A stretch of 64,000 nt of DNA from Clusia tigrina (lineage: Eukaryota > Arthropoda > Insecta > Diptera > Clusiidae), in the NCBI GenBank assembly GCA_920105625.2, contig OV050030.1:182718315-182782314 (forward strand), read 5' to 3'. A model generated the notes under the pieces. That model made no database searches. It saw only the letters and a program-made list of their open reading frames with translations, and was not told the origin of the DNA. Both the position numbers and the translations under genes were made by a program. Every line of letters begins with the position of its first letter. Position 1 is the stretch's first letter. Positions 26,401 to 38,342 of the stretch are shown one piece after another.

Positions 26401-26750
26401 GGTGGCAATGAGGCTGGAATATCATTATTTTGGAACAATATTTTACTAGTGAAAAATGTTTAAGTGTAGATTATTATATAATATGTGGCTTCACTTACAG
26501 ATATTAGTAAATCAGTAATTTAATAAAACATATATGCAATAATGACAAGCAATGGAAGTTCATAAAATGTATATCAAGCATGAAATTATATATTTTTTAA
26601 AATTCGGAAGTATCAAATATACAGTATATGCGACGCAAAAGTATGAATAACTTCAGTTAAATATTGAAGTTAATGGTTTGAACCCTCTGTGTTGTCATGG
26701 AATAAAGAAATATGAATATTTGAGAAGCAAAATGCACACAGTAGTTGCGC
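26401..26750. other. AT-rich spacer
   Basis: No gene is visible. A short stretch (GAAGTTCATAAAATGTA and neighbours, about 26550-26590) resembles one near 41420-41450, suggesting a shared old repeat. Confidence 0.4.
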
Positions 26751-27525
26751 ATTATGTCCCGTTTAGTCTTGATGAAAGAGACGTACCGTAACAGAACAAA
26801 AATTCCGAAACGAGCAACTGCTTTCAAACTGTATGTAAATCAATGTGATCGATTAGTCTCTTACGGGCAAAAAAACAATTACAGATCGCTTAGAACGTAG
26901 AGGCGATCGAAATAATGCGAGATTATTTAGAAGTAGTTTCGCAAGTTCAATAGTGAATAATAATTCTAACAATATTTTAATTGATTCCAATAAGGTAACG
27001 TTCAATTTAGTTCCGCGAAATTATGTTGTCCATTCTGTGGTGCATTACATTGCCATTCAGAGACTACATCAGGTAAGAATGAAACATTTACAAAGGTGAA
27101 GTTCACTTATCACCTTTTAATCAAAATGGTTCAAAATCTTTTGTTCGGCATTAATTCAGATGACCCAAAAATTAATGAACATTTCAAAAATTATATTTCA
27201 AATATTCGTTTGCAATGGTTAGTTCTGAGGCCAAGTTGCCTGATAGAACTTGAATGGCGTTTGTCATTTTAAAGTACATGACTTATTTTACCATCGTGCT
27301 GGTGCGTTAACTTCTAAATACGGTCGTCAGCTGTGTTATGCACTGTTGTATTTTTATGATGTGGATACATCGGTAAGATACAGAATGTTTGAAGGAGCAA
27401 ATGTTAATGTAATGTGATTTTTATGCGTGAATTAGCGAATGAATTAGACAGCTGTAATAATTTTGTTCGATATATTAAGTCGATGGCCGATTATTGTCGA
27501 CAGCTGAGGCGGCTAATGTTTCTAT
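26750..27525 (+). pseudogene. Helitron N-terminal fragment (left part of a split copy)
   Basis: The plus strand reads a zinc-finger-like LCCPFCGALHCHSE (about 27023-27065), then KYGRQLCYALLYFYDVD (about 27318-27370) and a segment ending FVRYIKSM (about 27460-27488), all typical of the N-terminal part of Helitron transposases. Frames change repeatedly. The matching continuation lies at 34540-35040, beyond two LINE insertions. Confidence 0.7.
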
Positions 27526-27538
27526 GGGGGTAGTATGG

Positions 27539-29517
27539 TCAGCGGACCCCTCCTAGCTGTTTTTCATTGCTCGTCTTCGCCACTCCTGGTGGCGGAGGTC
27601 TTTCATAATGGCGGAGGTCTTTCATAATGGCGGCGGTGGTGTCACACACCGCAGCCCATTTCTCCGGGCTCTCGAGCATATGCTGCACTATGTTGTCGGG
27701 CACCACGGGCTCTCCACATACTCCTTGTAGTGCCACTCTAGCTCTTTCATAACGTGGGCAATAGAAGAAGACATGTTTGGGATCTTCTATCTCTGTAACT
27801 CCACAGTTTGCACAGTAGGGAGATTCCTCCAAGTGGAATCTGTGCAGGTATGCCCGAAAACCTCCGTGGCCTGTCAGCGATTGTGTGACGTAGAAATTCA
27901 CCTCACCATACGACCTGCTTACCCATTGCTGAATGTTGGGAATCAGCCTTCTTGTCCAGCTTATCTTATTTCCACTACCTCCAATACTCTGCGGCTCGAA
28001 ACCATGATTGCCTCGGTCTTGTGTTCAGCCAAGCTAAGAGAAGCTGAGAGCGTCCACGGTAGATCTCGCCTTCCGGAAACCATATTGCCATTTTGAGAGC
28101 CCTCCAGATTTTGCAATGGCCTCATCAATCCTGTCACAGATTATCCCCTCCAGAATTTTTCCCGCCGTATCTAACATGCAGAGCGGGCGGTACGCTAAAG
28201 GGTCCTCTGTTGGTTTGTTAGCTTTCAGCACCAGGACCAATCGTTGCCTCTTCCATCTCTTGGGGAAAATGCCTTCTCTCAGGCAAGCGTCGTACATTTT
28301 CCTCAGTGGCTCTGGGTTCAGTGCAGCTGCGGTCTTGAGCACTCGGTTGGGGATTCCATCTGGGCCGGGTGCTTTCTGGTCTCCAAACTTCCCAACCGCG
28401 CGCAACACCTCATCTATAGTCACACTGGGTATTGATTCCTCCGTTTGCTCCAGAGGGAGTTCGTATGGGACATAGTTCTGTACTGGAAAGAGCTGTGCCA
28501 CTATGCGTCTGAGCAACATTGGACAGGTTGGGGCTGGCTGCCTATAACAGGGCAATTTTCGCATGACAAGTCTATATGCCATGCCCCATGGATCGTCCTC
28601 AACTTGTGCGCATAATTCAGCGAATCTGGTGCTCTTGCTCTTCTTAATTGCCTTCTTTAGAACATTTCTGGCTTCCTTGAAGGCCTGGTGCTTCTGCAGG
28701 GAATCCGGTTTCCGTATGGAACGTTGATACCTTCTCCTCGCAGCATGGCATGCTTTACGGAGCTCGCCTATTGCATCCGTCCACCAGTAGACAGGTTTAT
28801 GCCTCCCACCATATGCTCTCCTGGGCATTGCCGCGTCGCAGGCGTTTTCTACCTTCCTTGCCAGCTGATTCGCCATTTCTTCTGCACTGCCTTCCAGCAC
28901 CAAACCTTCAAGCATCATTTCTAGGACGTCTTCGTCAAGGCTCTTTGTCCTCCAGCCTTTCAATGTCGGACCTATCCGCTGCCGATTCCGGGGCTTCTCC
29001 AGTTCGCAGATGATAGCTTGGTGGTCGCTGTGGGTGTATATTTCAGTCACCAGCCATTTTGCACCCCTCACCAGCCTGCTACTTACGAAGGTTAGGTCTA
29101 TCGCAGAACTGGCACCTCCTCTGGCAAAAGTCATCTCGCCGGTATTCAAGAGGATCACGTCAAGTGCTGCGAGTGCATCCATGAGGATATGACGCTTTGG
29201 CGTAGTTCGGCCGCAGTCCCATTCAGTTGCCCATGAGTTGAAATCGCCAGCAATTACTACAGGGTTCCTGCCGTGTGCATCTAGAACGAGTCTATCTACC
29301 GCAGACTCAAACTCATCCTCCTATGGTTGCCCTGACGTAGTTTTCATCCCTCCTGACGTCCGCGAGTTGAGGTGGCTTGACTCCACACACACATATTGCA
29401 GCTCGGCAAGTATTGTCCTCGACCCAGACTCCTTGGTGCTTCCGACGATATGGTTCACTGAGCAAGTAGGTCTTCTGCAGCTGCGCAGTGATTGAGGTTA
29501 AGCTGGAGTAACTTCAT
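27539..29517 (-). pseudogene. R1-like ORF2 (endonuclease, RT), broken
   Basis: The start ATG is at 29517-29515. An early stop and frame change lie within 120 bases. Endonuclease motifs GDFNSWATEW (about 29257-29228) and SDHQAI (about 29032) are readable. A long frame 29182-28034 covers the C-terminal endonuclease part and the RT fingers (KAPGPDGIPN, YRPLCMLDT). Reading then jumps from about 28034 to palm-end sequence (AEHKTEAIMVSSR), so the catalytic box is missing. The frame 27901-27539 holds the C-terminal CANCGVTE...H...YCPRY zinc domain. Confidence 0.85.
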
Positions 29518-30206
29518 TCCATGCGTGTTGACTCCTTTACTGCTTGCTTATACGACGGCCATATTCTGCATCCTGTCGAGTGCTCCGTATCCTTGCGGCC
29601 TTTGGTCTTGCAGAGTGCACAGGTTGGGCTTTTGCTACACTCGCTGGCGTTGTGGCCTTCGGCGCCGCATCTGTAGCACCGATTCCGCCAGTCCTCCTTG
29701 CGACTGCACTTTTTGGCAATATGGCCAAACTCCATGCACTTGTAGCAACGTGTGGGTACTACCTTTCCCCGCACCCGACAAGAGGCCCATCCGACTCTCA
29801 GTTTCCCGGCCAGTAGCGCTGCAGCTGCCAGAGGGGGCAAACTGATGGTTACTGTTTGCGTTCCACCGTACGCTTTCCGAAGGGACCTAATCGCGGTCAC
29901 GGGGAGCTTTTCGAAAGTGCTCAGCTGATGGCACAGCGCTTCGTGAATTTCCTCTACCGTGGTGATCTCGTTCAAATCCTTTATTTCCCGCAGAGTCTCC
30001 TGGGTGAGTTGTCGCAGCTCCACATTAGTCCCCAGTATATTTGCTACTGCTTCTCGCAGAGTGACCGTCTTCGGGTCCGCTGTCGTGGCTAATTCGAGTA
30101 GCAGCTCACCTTTCGCGGTTTTCCTTATTTTGTTCACTCTCTCGCCCAATTCCCCAAGCCGCGGCTCCGTCTTTATCCTCCGCAAGATCTCCGCATAGGT
30201 TGTCAC
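29514..30206 (-). pseudogene. R1-like ORF1 (Gag-like, three zinc knuckles), 5' truncated
   Basis: A 230-codon open stretch on the minus strand, without an ATG at its left end, so the true start is lost. The N-terminal half (TYAEILRRIKTEPRL...) is the usual R1 ORF1 helical region. The C-terminal part has CYKCMEFGHIAKKC, CYRCGAEGHNASEC and CALCKTKG...HSTGC, which bind element RNA. The frame is otherwise intact. It ends in TGA overlapping the ORF2 ATG at 29517-29515. Confidence 0.85.
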
Positions 30207-30482
30207 TCCCGTTCCCTTGATGACAATTGCATCTCTGAAGATATACCTAACTTGTTCAAATGGTAGTTGAGTCTACAATGTCCGCTTAAAATGCCTGTGA
30301 TGATTCAAAATTTACTCCGAGGCATATTTATTAACTGCTTAGCCCTTTTAGCATTAAAATCTCCCAGAATAGCTTAGGACTGTCTTAATCCCAGAAGAGT
30401 TTTCCAGATTTGACTTCTTTTTGTTTCTGTACACTTCTTTTGGAGACCTCCAATGGTATTGGACGATAGTCAACAGAAGTGT

Positions 30483-32611
30483 TCAGGGCCGGAACTGAGA
30501 GGCCACAACCTTCCTAGCTAAGCCATCAGCCTTCTCATTTCCCTCTACTCCTATGTGGCCTGGTACCCACATTAGAGATAACTTGGTAAAACTGCCTAGG
30601 CAGTTTAGCTTCCCAATGCAGTCCGACACAAGTTTAGACCTCACTAAACGTGAGCTCTGACTCTTGAGTGCCGCTTGACTATCAGATAGTATCACAATGT
30701 TTTTCCTCCGATATTTCTTGTCAATGTTGATCTGGGCACATCTTTCAATAGCGTGAAATTCCGCTTGAAAAATTCTTGGGATAGAACCCATTGGTTCCCA
30801 GTAGTTGGTTCTAGGGCCAAATACTCCTGCCACAGTTCCGTCCATTGTCTTAGAACCGTCAGTATACCATAAGAGGGAATTTGCAATAATTTAATACGTC
30901 TCAGTTAGAACTTTCCGTTCTTTTTTGCAACTCATCATTGTACAGTATTTGTGTGCAAAATGAATTTTCTTGGCATTAAATCCTTGTGATATTTTAGTAT
31001 ACCATATTCTTGAGTTGAATTTTTACCCCATATATTTTGGGTGTAATTTGATTCTCTCTCAGTCAGTGTACCTTCGAGTAAAGCTCGTATCCAAGTGGTA
31101 TTATCTATACCTCTATTGTTAAGATCACATATTCATGAGGACTATTGTCTATAGATCCTCATTATCGAGAAAGGCACAAAGTGCTATTTCTTTGTTATCC
31201 AATGCTACCTGTATAAAATCAGTCAGATGGTATAGTGCGGTTTCAGTCGATTTTCCCGCAATATATGCAAACTGACAAGGATCCCTTTTCAATACGGTCT
31301 CAAGGAGATGTATAGTAACTATTTTCTCCATTGCTTTTAGTACAAAGGATGTCAAACTGATGGGCCGGAAGGATTAGGGATGGGCCATATGCTTCTTGTC
31401 TACCTTGGGGATATATACCACTCTAGCCATGCGCCATGTTTCCGGTATATACCCAAAAGCAAGACTTGCCCTAGTGATATTCACCAGGCGCGGAATCAGT
31501 ACCTCACCGCTCCTTTGGAGAAGGATTGGGAAAATACCTTCCGCACCCGGTGACTTGTATGGCTGAAATGAGTTGATGGCCCATCTCAACTTCTCATTAG
31601 TTATGATTTGGCCACCTTCTAGCCAATCTTGCTTGCTCTTCTATGAAGAGCATCCATCTGCAAAGATGGCGGTAACTGGATCGAGCTCCCAGGAAAGTGC
31701 ACACGCAGGAAAAGGAGAGTGCGATCCTCTTCATTCGCCGTGACCGTCCCATCCTCAGATCTCAATGCCTTTAAATCGACTTTGTTTTTCGCAAGAGCTC
31801 TATGAAGTCGGGCTACTTCAGGAGTCGATTCTACACTTTCACAAATAGGTCAAATGCTAGTCCTTTTGGCTTGTCTGATCTTTTTGTTATAGATCGTCAA
31901 CTCTTTTTTATATTCTTCACAGTCCCCCGTACGCTTAGATAGATTGAATAGGTTTTTTTCTAGTTTTCCAATATTGGAACGGAGGTGGAAATCTTCAAAA
32001 AGACACTGTTAACATTACGGCACCAGTACGTCAAGTAGACAGACTAGAGTTCCACCAAAGAACATTCCTGCTGTTTTCCTTTGTTCTTAGAGGACAAGAT
32101 AAAACATAGGATTTGGAAATAATTTTATTCACCTCATTGACACCCTCATCTAGCTCCACCGGATTTTTATATTTTCTTTGGATGTTTGAGGATGAGAGTA
32201 GTGAATGCACTGAACTATCGAAGAATTCCCAGTAAGTATACCTGGGATTTCTAAAAACTACCGTTTTGTGACGATACCTCCTATATCGAACTCAATTATG
32301 CTGTGGTCCGACAGAGAGGGTTCGTCCGAAACTTTCCAATTGTTAACAATATCAGATAGCTCTGGACTACAGAAAGTCAGATCAAGAACTTCCTCCCTAA
32401 TTACATTTCTAAAAGTGGGTGTGTTCCCCTTATTCAATATATATAAATGAAGTGATAATAAAGATTCTAGAACTGACTCACCCCGTTTATTGGTGTCACT
32501 GCTACCCCAGATAGTATTGTGTGCGTTTGAGTCGCATCCCACCAAAAGTGGAAACCTTTTGGATAGGCAATACTTCGCCAGCTTATAGACTTCTTCCGGG
32601 ATGTCGTTCAT
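30483..32611 (-). pseudogene. LOA-like ORF2 fragments: endonuclease, RT, RNase H
   Basis: Endonuclease is at 32611-32258 (LLVGCDSNAHNTIWGSS; VLDLTFCSPEL; SLSDHSIIEFD). RT pieces are at 31589-31374 (SFQPYKSPGAEGIFP; ETWRMARVVYIPK) and 31355-31149 (ETALYHLTDF; FLDNED, where the first RT catalytic block is degraded). RNase H is at 30845-30483 (FQAEFHAI, ILSDSQAALKS, WVPGHIGVEGNEKAD), with catalytic Glu, Asp and His region visible. The palm with the YxDD box is missing between about 31149 and 30845. Confidence 0.82.
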
Positions 32612-32638
32612 ATCTCCCGGAAAGTAGGCCGAGTGGGG

Positions 32639-32701
32639 ATGTCGCGAGAGATCCCATCATCTATGTACTTTACCATGATGGGTGTGAGATCTCGCGACAT
32701 G
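32639..32701. repeat. Imperfect inverted repeat inside LOA-like element
   Basis: ATGTCGCGAGAGATC at 32639 onward and its counterpart GAGATCTCGCGACAT ending at 32700 pair as a hairpin, together with CCATCAT/ATGATGG inside. It lies between the endonuclease and ORF1 parts and has no counterpart in the plus-strand LOA-like copy. Confidence 0.6.
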
Positions 32702-32797
32702 AATTTTGAAAGACAAAAGTAGTTAATATCATTTCTAATCAGGATACAGGTGCGGGGAATGTCAGCATTGGCATCCCATATTACCTTTATAAACTTA

Positions 32798-34017
32798 CTA
32801 GAAAGGCCCCACAGTCTTCGGTTCAGCTGGGGGAAGCCTACTACTCGTAGTTACCTCTGACAGAGGTGGGATGTTTGTCTCCTTTACTTCCTCTGCCTTG
32901 GGCTTTTCCTGAGTACGTTTGGAACAACCGACTTTGATTTTGCTAAATCGGTAGTTCAACGCATATCCCGAGCTCTTTATTAATTGCATGGACCCATCAT
33001 CTATTTGTACGGAAAACAACTGTCCGTTGCCCTCGTCCTTGCAACTCCATACTCTCCAGAAATGGTTGTCAGCCCAATATTTTAGCTGGAGGGGAACTTA
33101 AGTGACACAGCTACCTCTTGTCCACTACTACGAGGGAGGAAGAGGAAGACTGTGTGTGACCGTGGGATGTTGTCTCCTACTCTGGCGACCCAACTGACGC
33201 CCTCTCTCACTGAAAGCTGCGTCACGACCCCTCTCAGCCATTCCACCGAGTCCGTCGAACAGCAGTCGATGCTCAGGAAGCCAGGCTTGAAGTGGATATC
33301 ATCGAAAGAGAATTCGTTGGTCCACTCTCCAACCAGCCTCTCAACCAACATCTGCTCAGCACTTGTCAGCTACTTGCTAGTCAGGATGGTGTTCGGATAG
33401 TCCGCAGCAACAACAGCCACCTTGGTGACGGATGTCAGCTTAGCGTAGCTACCTGCTGCTTTGGACCCTCCACAACTAGGTGGGCCCGACGGTGTTGCCG
33501 TCTTCCTCTTTTTGGCTGGGTCAGGATTAGGAGAAAAGGTGTGTCGTACTCTTTTCTTCAGGTTCTTGTTTACGTTCGGTTGTGATGTTGTGCCAACCGA
33601 ATCCTTTACAACCCTGTGCTCCTTTGCCTTGGCAAGAGCATACTCTGGTTGCAAACCCTGAGACAGGTAGGTGAGGTACCATCTGATTCCAGCTCCACTT
33701 AGCTCATTTCTTCTCGGGTCATCCAAACCCCCAGGTTGATAACGATCAGGAAGAGGAATTCCTCTCTTGGCCATCCTGGAGGTTTTCTCCGAGGTGTTAA
33801 GTCGGGATGGATTACTCCCTTTGTCCCCCAGTTTTCCTCCCAGTGTCCACAATCTCTCCTTAGTGGAAATGGGAGCTTGTTGAGTTGGTCCCATTTTTGC
33901 CCTGACAGCAGCAGAAGTCGGTGGCACATCATCGGAAGAAAGTTTCCGAATTCCTGCACCACCCATCCCGTCTAATGTCATTGGAGGTCCCATAGGCCTA
34001 ACAACTGTTTTGGTCAT
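32798..34017 (-). pseudogene. LOA-like ORF1 with DUF4780-like domain
   Basis: Two main minus-strand open stretches, 34017-33370 (215 codons) and 33351-32798, in different frames. The second has the DUF4780-like region (FLSIDCCSTDSVEWLRGVV; VSWVARVGDNIPRSHTVFLF). This domain occurs in ORF1 proteins of LOA-type LINEs and is thought to act in nucleic-acid or particle formation. The first stretch is basic and of low complexity. The frame break makes this copy non-functional. Confidence 0.7.
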
Positions 34018-34539
34018 GGATGAAGATCTCCGTTCATTGACCGCAGCAGCATTTGATTTGGGATTAACGGGTGATCTTACCCACCAAGCATTGGCTCATC
34101 AAGGATTCTTTTCTCCATCTGATTTGCCAATTGAATTGCGGTGATGTCCGCGGAATTTTTTGATTTCATTTATTTGTCTTCATGAAAATTCATTCTTGCG
34201 GAGAATATAAAGACCACTCGGCAGAGATCCGTAATATCCGAGCTAGGCTGTTACCACTCAAGGGCGCCTTTTATTCGGGGAATCCATTTACGACTAGACT
34301 ATTTAACAGGGCCTCTAGCCTGGCAGATCATCAGAACGGGTCGCGTGACACCTTGATCCAGTCCTTACCTTCGAACAATAGTTAAGGTGTATTCCTCAAT
34401 GCTGAACTATTAAGGAGTATCAAACACTGAGCGCTACATCCTGACCTTAGCTAGATCCAGCAACATCCGACAATTGATGCCATTATGGAACTGTTACTAG
34501 CCGGTACCATCGGCCGGGATCAGTCGAAGGATTTTCTAC

Positions 34540-35040
34540 CGGCTTAGTATATTGCATAGTGCGCAAAAATTTTATCTTCAATGGTTGGTCGATGTATATG
34601 TTCGTCTTGAAGGTATACGATTATATTTTAATCGACAAAATCAGAAAATGCTTCTTACTGAACTGTATAATAATTTAACTGATTTTATGTACAATGTCAG
34701 TGAGTAATTTTATGTCAGTGAGCAGGCCATCAAATAATTTTACCATCTTTGCTCGTCACGTAATATGTATCAAAATTAATTAGTCGGAATGTCTATTGTT
34801 ACATATTTTGGGAAACCATTATTATTTATTACTATGATGTGTAATCCGAAATGGCCAGAAATTGTTAATACTCTTCATGGCAGTGAAGCTTATTTCTGTC
34901 CTGAAATTTTTGTGCACATTTTCAAAAGAAAGCTTAAACAAATTGCTTTAAATTTGAACTCTTTTGCATCCTGAAATTTATAAAAATCGGCCAAGTTTCC
35001 CTCTTTATATTTATTCTAGACTTGATCGTTAGCTTGAAGA
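34540..35040 (+). pseudogene. Helitron Rep fragment (right part of a split copy)
   Basis: The plus strand reads LQWLVDVYVRLEGIRLYFN (about 34590-34645), LLTELYNNLTDFM, then YFGKPLLFITMMCNPKWPEI (about 34800-34862) and a short FPLYIYSRLD-like tail. These are the Helitron_like_N and pre-HUH segments, collinear with 26750-27525. Several stops are present. Confidence 0.72.
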
Positions 35041-35954
35041 TCAATAATTTGCATATGAAACTCACTTGAAATGCCGGCAAAGTCCAAATGGATTTTGAAA
35101 CAACCGAATTTTCTTTGAATGCATGTTTTGAATCCGCGGTGATTTTTACTGCAATTCTAGTCGGAAATTATTCATCAGTTTCTGTATGCACGGGAAATGG
35201 AATTATATTCATATACGAGTATTTGACTTTCTAGCAATATTAGTTTTGGACGATTTTTACCCACAAGAAATATATTAATTTCATATCTAAGCTTAAAGAA
35301 GCAATATCACTTTTCCGCAGCTAAGCCATCGAACTACTATATAATAGAACAAGTCAACGAACTCGGATTCAATTTGTTTGAAAATATATCGAAATTTAGT
35401 GTATGTATCGAATGAGTGTATGTATCGAATAAAATTGAGTGTATGTATCGAATAAAATTTACAACAGAAACAAATGGTTTCAAAATGCAGGTCATATCGA
35501 TATGTTTTATACATAGTGCTTGTTGATGAAAAATACAGTGCAGAAAAATTGGCACTGATGGTCCTCCAACTTCACAAGGATTTCTAATTTTCCCAACCAC
35601 ACCGATGTTTGCAACAAACATGTTTCTTCTTCCATCAATTCAACAAATAAGCAACTTTCATGCTAAATAAAGTCCACCTTTCCTTTTCCGAGTTTACTTT
35701 CAAAATAAATTCTGCTGAGTACACAAACTACGACGCATTCTTTCAAATTTTTCAGTACGTTGCTTTCCTTGTGAGTAAGTTGAAGCATATTTTGTTTCAT
35801 AATGTCGACGTAAATTATATTCCTTCATTACTGCAAATTACACATTTGCCATTCTATGACTGTGATTGGACAAGGGAGTATTTTACTTCCCATTCTTCAT
35901 TAAAAACGCGGCACTTGGCATCAATTTTTATATAGACAATTATAGAATAGACAA
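35041..35954. other. AT-rich spacer with a short tandem repeat
   Basis: Probably further decayed Helitron DNA, but no reliable motif remains. At 35398-35460 a unit of the form GTGTATGTATCGAATAAAATT is repeated about three times. Open frames here have no recognisable family. Confidence 0.5.
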
Positions 35955-36345
35955 TTGATGTGAATATATTTATGCGAGTTCTGCTAGTGTGAGGAGGTTT
36001 TAAAATTGAAGTATGTAGTGGCAAAAATACAGTGCACCCCCCTTAACTCTAACTATCGTTATTTCTCAGTTCACTTAACTTCTCAAAATATCTGAAAACA
36101 TACAATTTCTTTGATAATTTCTCATTGTCAATGAACCCTCAAGATCCAGAAGTCGAAATATTGCAGTTGCCTTTAAGTAAAAAAATTAATTCGACAAAAT
36201 AAAAAATTGTTTTCGTCATTATTAAAGAAAGAAACAGTAGCTCTGTTTAATTAAAAGCATAAAGCCGTTAACTTAATTCGTTTAGCTGCATTTTTGACCT
36301 ACTTTGAAGATTTTTTTGAGACTATTGAAACTGTTATTATATGTG
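35955..36345. repeat. Dispersed repeat A, copy 1 (Tc1/mariner-like end)
   Basis: About 390 bases that recur at 43190-43560 with clear divergence. Shared landmarks include GCGAGTTCTGCTAGTGTG, ACAGTGCACCCCC, TTAACTCTAACTATCG, CCCTCAAGATCCA and TTAAAGAAAGAAACA. The stretch TA-CAGTGCACCCCC resembles the start of Tc1-like inverted repeats, but no right end was identified. No coding frame. Confidence 0.65.
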
Positions 36346-36864
36346 AGGTGTAATGTAGACCGCCTCCACGCGGTGCACCCTGGGTTACGCTAAATGGTCT
36401 ACACTCCCCCCAGGTGCTGCTGTTTTCTTGCACGGGAGTTCAGTAGCACCAATTGGCACGACCCCTATCCTTCGTCCCCGGACTTCTCTTTGGACCAATG
36501 TAACTGTTCTGTCTGCCCTGGGCTGGTAGCTGTAATTTTCTGGACCTAGCTGTCTTTTGTCACGGTAGCACGAAGTGAAACTTGAGTGTGAACGGCTCCA
36601 GTCTAAGGTTGCAGCTGCCCCCGTCCCGTTAAAACCTTGGCAGCACTCAAAGTACGTTCGACGTCTGTTACCGTTAGGTCGGTAGTGTGGGTTCGGTTGA
36701 GTGGAACTCCCGATTAGCACTGGTCTGGCTCTGAGCACTTGACCCCATAAGGGCTTGTGCCAACCCTCACATGGCCTCCCTGCTTGCACAGATAACCATG
36801 GGACCATATTTAGTGACCACACGTTCGGACTGAGATAGCGGCTTTGAGTGGGGACCCTTATTGC

Positions 36865-38342
36865 ATGGACACAACAAAAAATAAAAACACAAAAACAAAC
36901 ACAAACAAAATTTCCGAGCATATCCCCTCAGGGACGCGCAAAACCCTGGCTAGGCAAATGCCCACCAGCAACACCCCCGCCCTTGGTTCGAAGACAAGCA
37001 GCATCTGCACTGCCCGTTCAACAAGCACCACAGCTTCGGCTAATAAGCCACCCAAGAGCTCTTCGCTGTCCCCAGCCTCTTCAGCGGCTGCTAGGGTATT
37101 GACTCACAAACCAGCAGCAGTCGCTCCGCCTAAGCCCTCTTCAGCAAAGGCCTCGATATTGCCTCACAAGTCGATGGTAACTGCTCCCCGTACCGCTCCT
37201 CCTTCAGGTGCACCTACCAACGTGAACCCGAGTACAAGGGCGTACAGGACGCGTAGAGCGGCTTACCATATTTTGACGAGGCTCAACGCTTCAGAACCAT
37301 CTCAACTGTCAGAATACGACAAGGGCAAGCTTGAGTGGCAAAAGCACACGCTGATGTGCGTGTCCACTCCTCCACTGCACAAGCAGCCGGTAACCCCAAG
37401 AGGCAGAGATCAGCCGATCGCCCGGGCCAATCCACCCAAAGCTTCCCTAAGCGTGTAAGGCTGGCTACTCCCAAGCCTAAGCTCTCCAAACCGCTTAGTG
37501 AGATTGTGAAAGAGAGCCTCACATGGGCTGTGGTCGACTCTGCCAATGCCGATGGGACCATTACTCCTGCCAATTGGAGACAGGTCGAAATGGCACTGTT
37601 ACCAATATTCGTTGAGGTTATGTCCCTCAACCCTGGTCCTTCACCCAGCTGCCGTGACGCAGGGTGGTATCAAGGACATATTAAGATCGTATCTTGCTCG
37701 GACCAACGCTCGGCGGATTTATACAAGGTAGCGATCAATAGGGTAGGTGGGATATGGCCGGGTGCACAGCTCAACGCTGTACCTTTGGACCAGGTTCCCC
37801 AACGCCCTCGCTCCAAAACAAGGCTTCCTGCCGAGCCCTCTGAGCCCGCGGCAATCTTAAAGATCCTCAAGCTCAGCAACACCGATCTTCCCACCGATGG
37901 CTGGAAGGTTGCGAAAGTTGGTGACCCCAAAGGCACTTTGCATGAGGTCACCATCATTTTGAACGAGCAATCCCTTGTTCCCATCAACTCCCGCGAGGGG
38001 GTGATTAATTATGGCTTTGGAGCCATCACTCTCCGCATCTACAAGTGCGATGCCCAAGCCCCCCAACAGCCTCCCCCAGCTGGTGCTGTCCCACAAGCCA
38101 CTGCCAAAGAGCCTAGCTGCTCGGGCCCGGCTCTCACCCCTTTGTCGGGTAGTGACAATGAGAGTATGTGCTCCGTTACAACCAGAAGCAGCCGCTTCTC
38201 AACTTCCGAACTGGTCGGAGAATTCTTCGACCACATGGACACGGATGCGGCTGGTGGATACATCTCTCCAATGTCCGAAGAGGAGGAGTTGAATTCCACT
38301 ATAATCACTCTTCCAGACAATGCTGAAGGTACTACAGATTAA
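36865..38342 (+). pseudogene. LOA-like ORF1 with DUF4780-like domain, one frame change
   Basis: It starts at ATG 36865 (MDTTKNKNTKT) and runs as a Pro/Ser/Thr-rich, basic protein to about 37335-37458, where the reading moves to another frame that continues to TGA-free sequence ending at 38342. The second part contains the DUF4780-like region (VEVMSLNPGPSPSCRDAGWY; WPGAQLNAVPLDQVP; GWKVAKVGD). Low-complexity Pro-rich and acidic tails follow. Apart from that single frame change it is open. The role is probably RNA binding and particle formation. Confidence 0.75.

Larger units (their letters stand above)
27525..30225 (-). mobile_element. R1-like LINE, 5'-truncated and internally deleted
   Basis: Minus-strand non-LTR element. 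ORF1 with three CCHC knuckles lies at 30206-29514. ORF2 runs from 29517 to 27539 with endonuclease, part of RT and the C-terminal CCHC-type domain. ORF1 stop and ORF2 start overlap as ATGA. The RT palm with the catalytic FADD/YADD box is deleted. The 3' end is near 27525 inside Helitron sequence. The order and the three-knuckle ORF1 place it in the R1 clade. Confidence 0.85.
30226..34540 (-). mobile_element. LOA-like LINE with RNase H, decayed
   Basis: Minus-strand element. 5' UTR is about 34540-34018, ORF1 about 34017-32700, ORF2 about 32700-30480, then a short 3' region. ORF2 carries endonuclease, RT and a C-terminal RNase H domain, the arrangement of the LOA/I groups. It is related to the plus-strand LINE at 36346-41045. 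Both lie in or beside a Helitron relic. Confidence 0.82.

Noticed and set aside
28034..29182. Site-specific R1 insertion in 28S rDNA
   Set aside because: The flanking sequence is a Helitron relic, not rDNA.
35660..35935. 91-codon frame as a small protein
   Set aside because: AT-rich composition, no motif, and it lies between relics; chance frame is the simpler reading.
36385..36921. 178-codon minus-strand frame as a gene
   Set aside because: It is antisense to the 5' UTR of the plus-strand LOA-like LINE and has no family resemblance.
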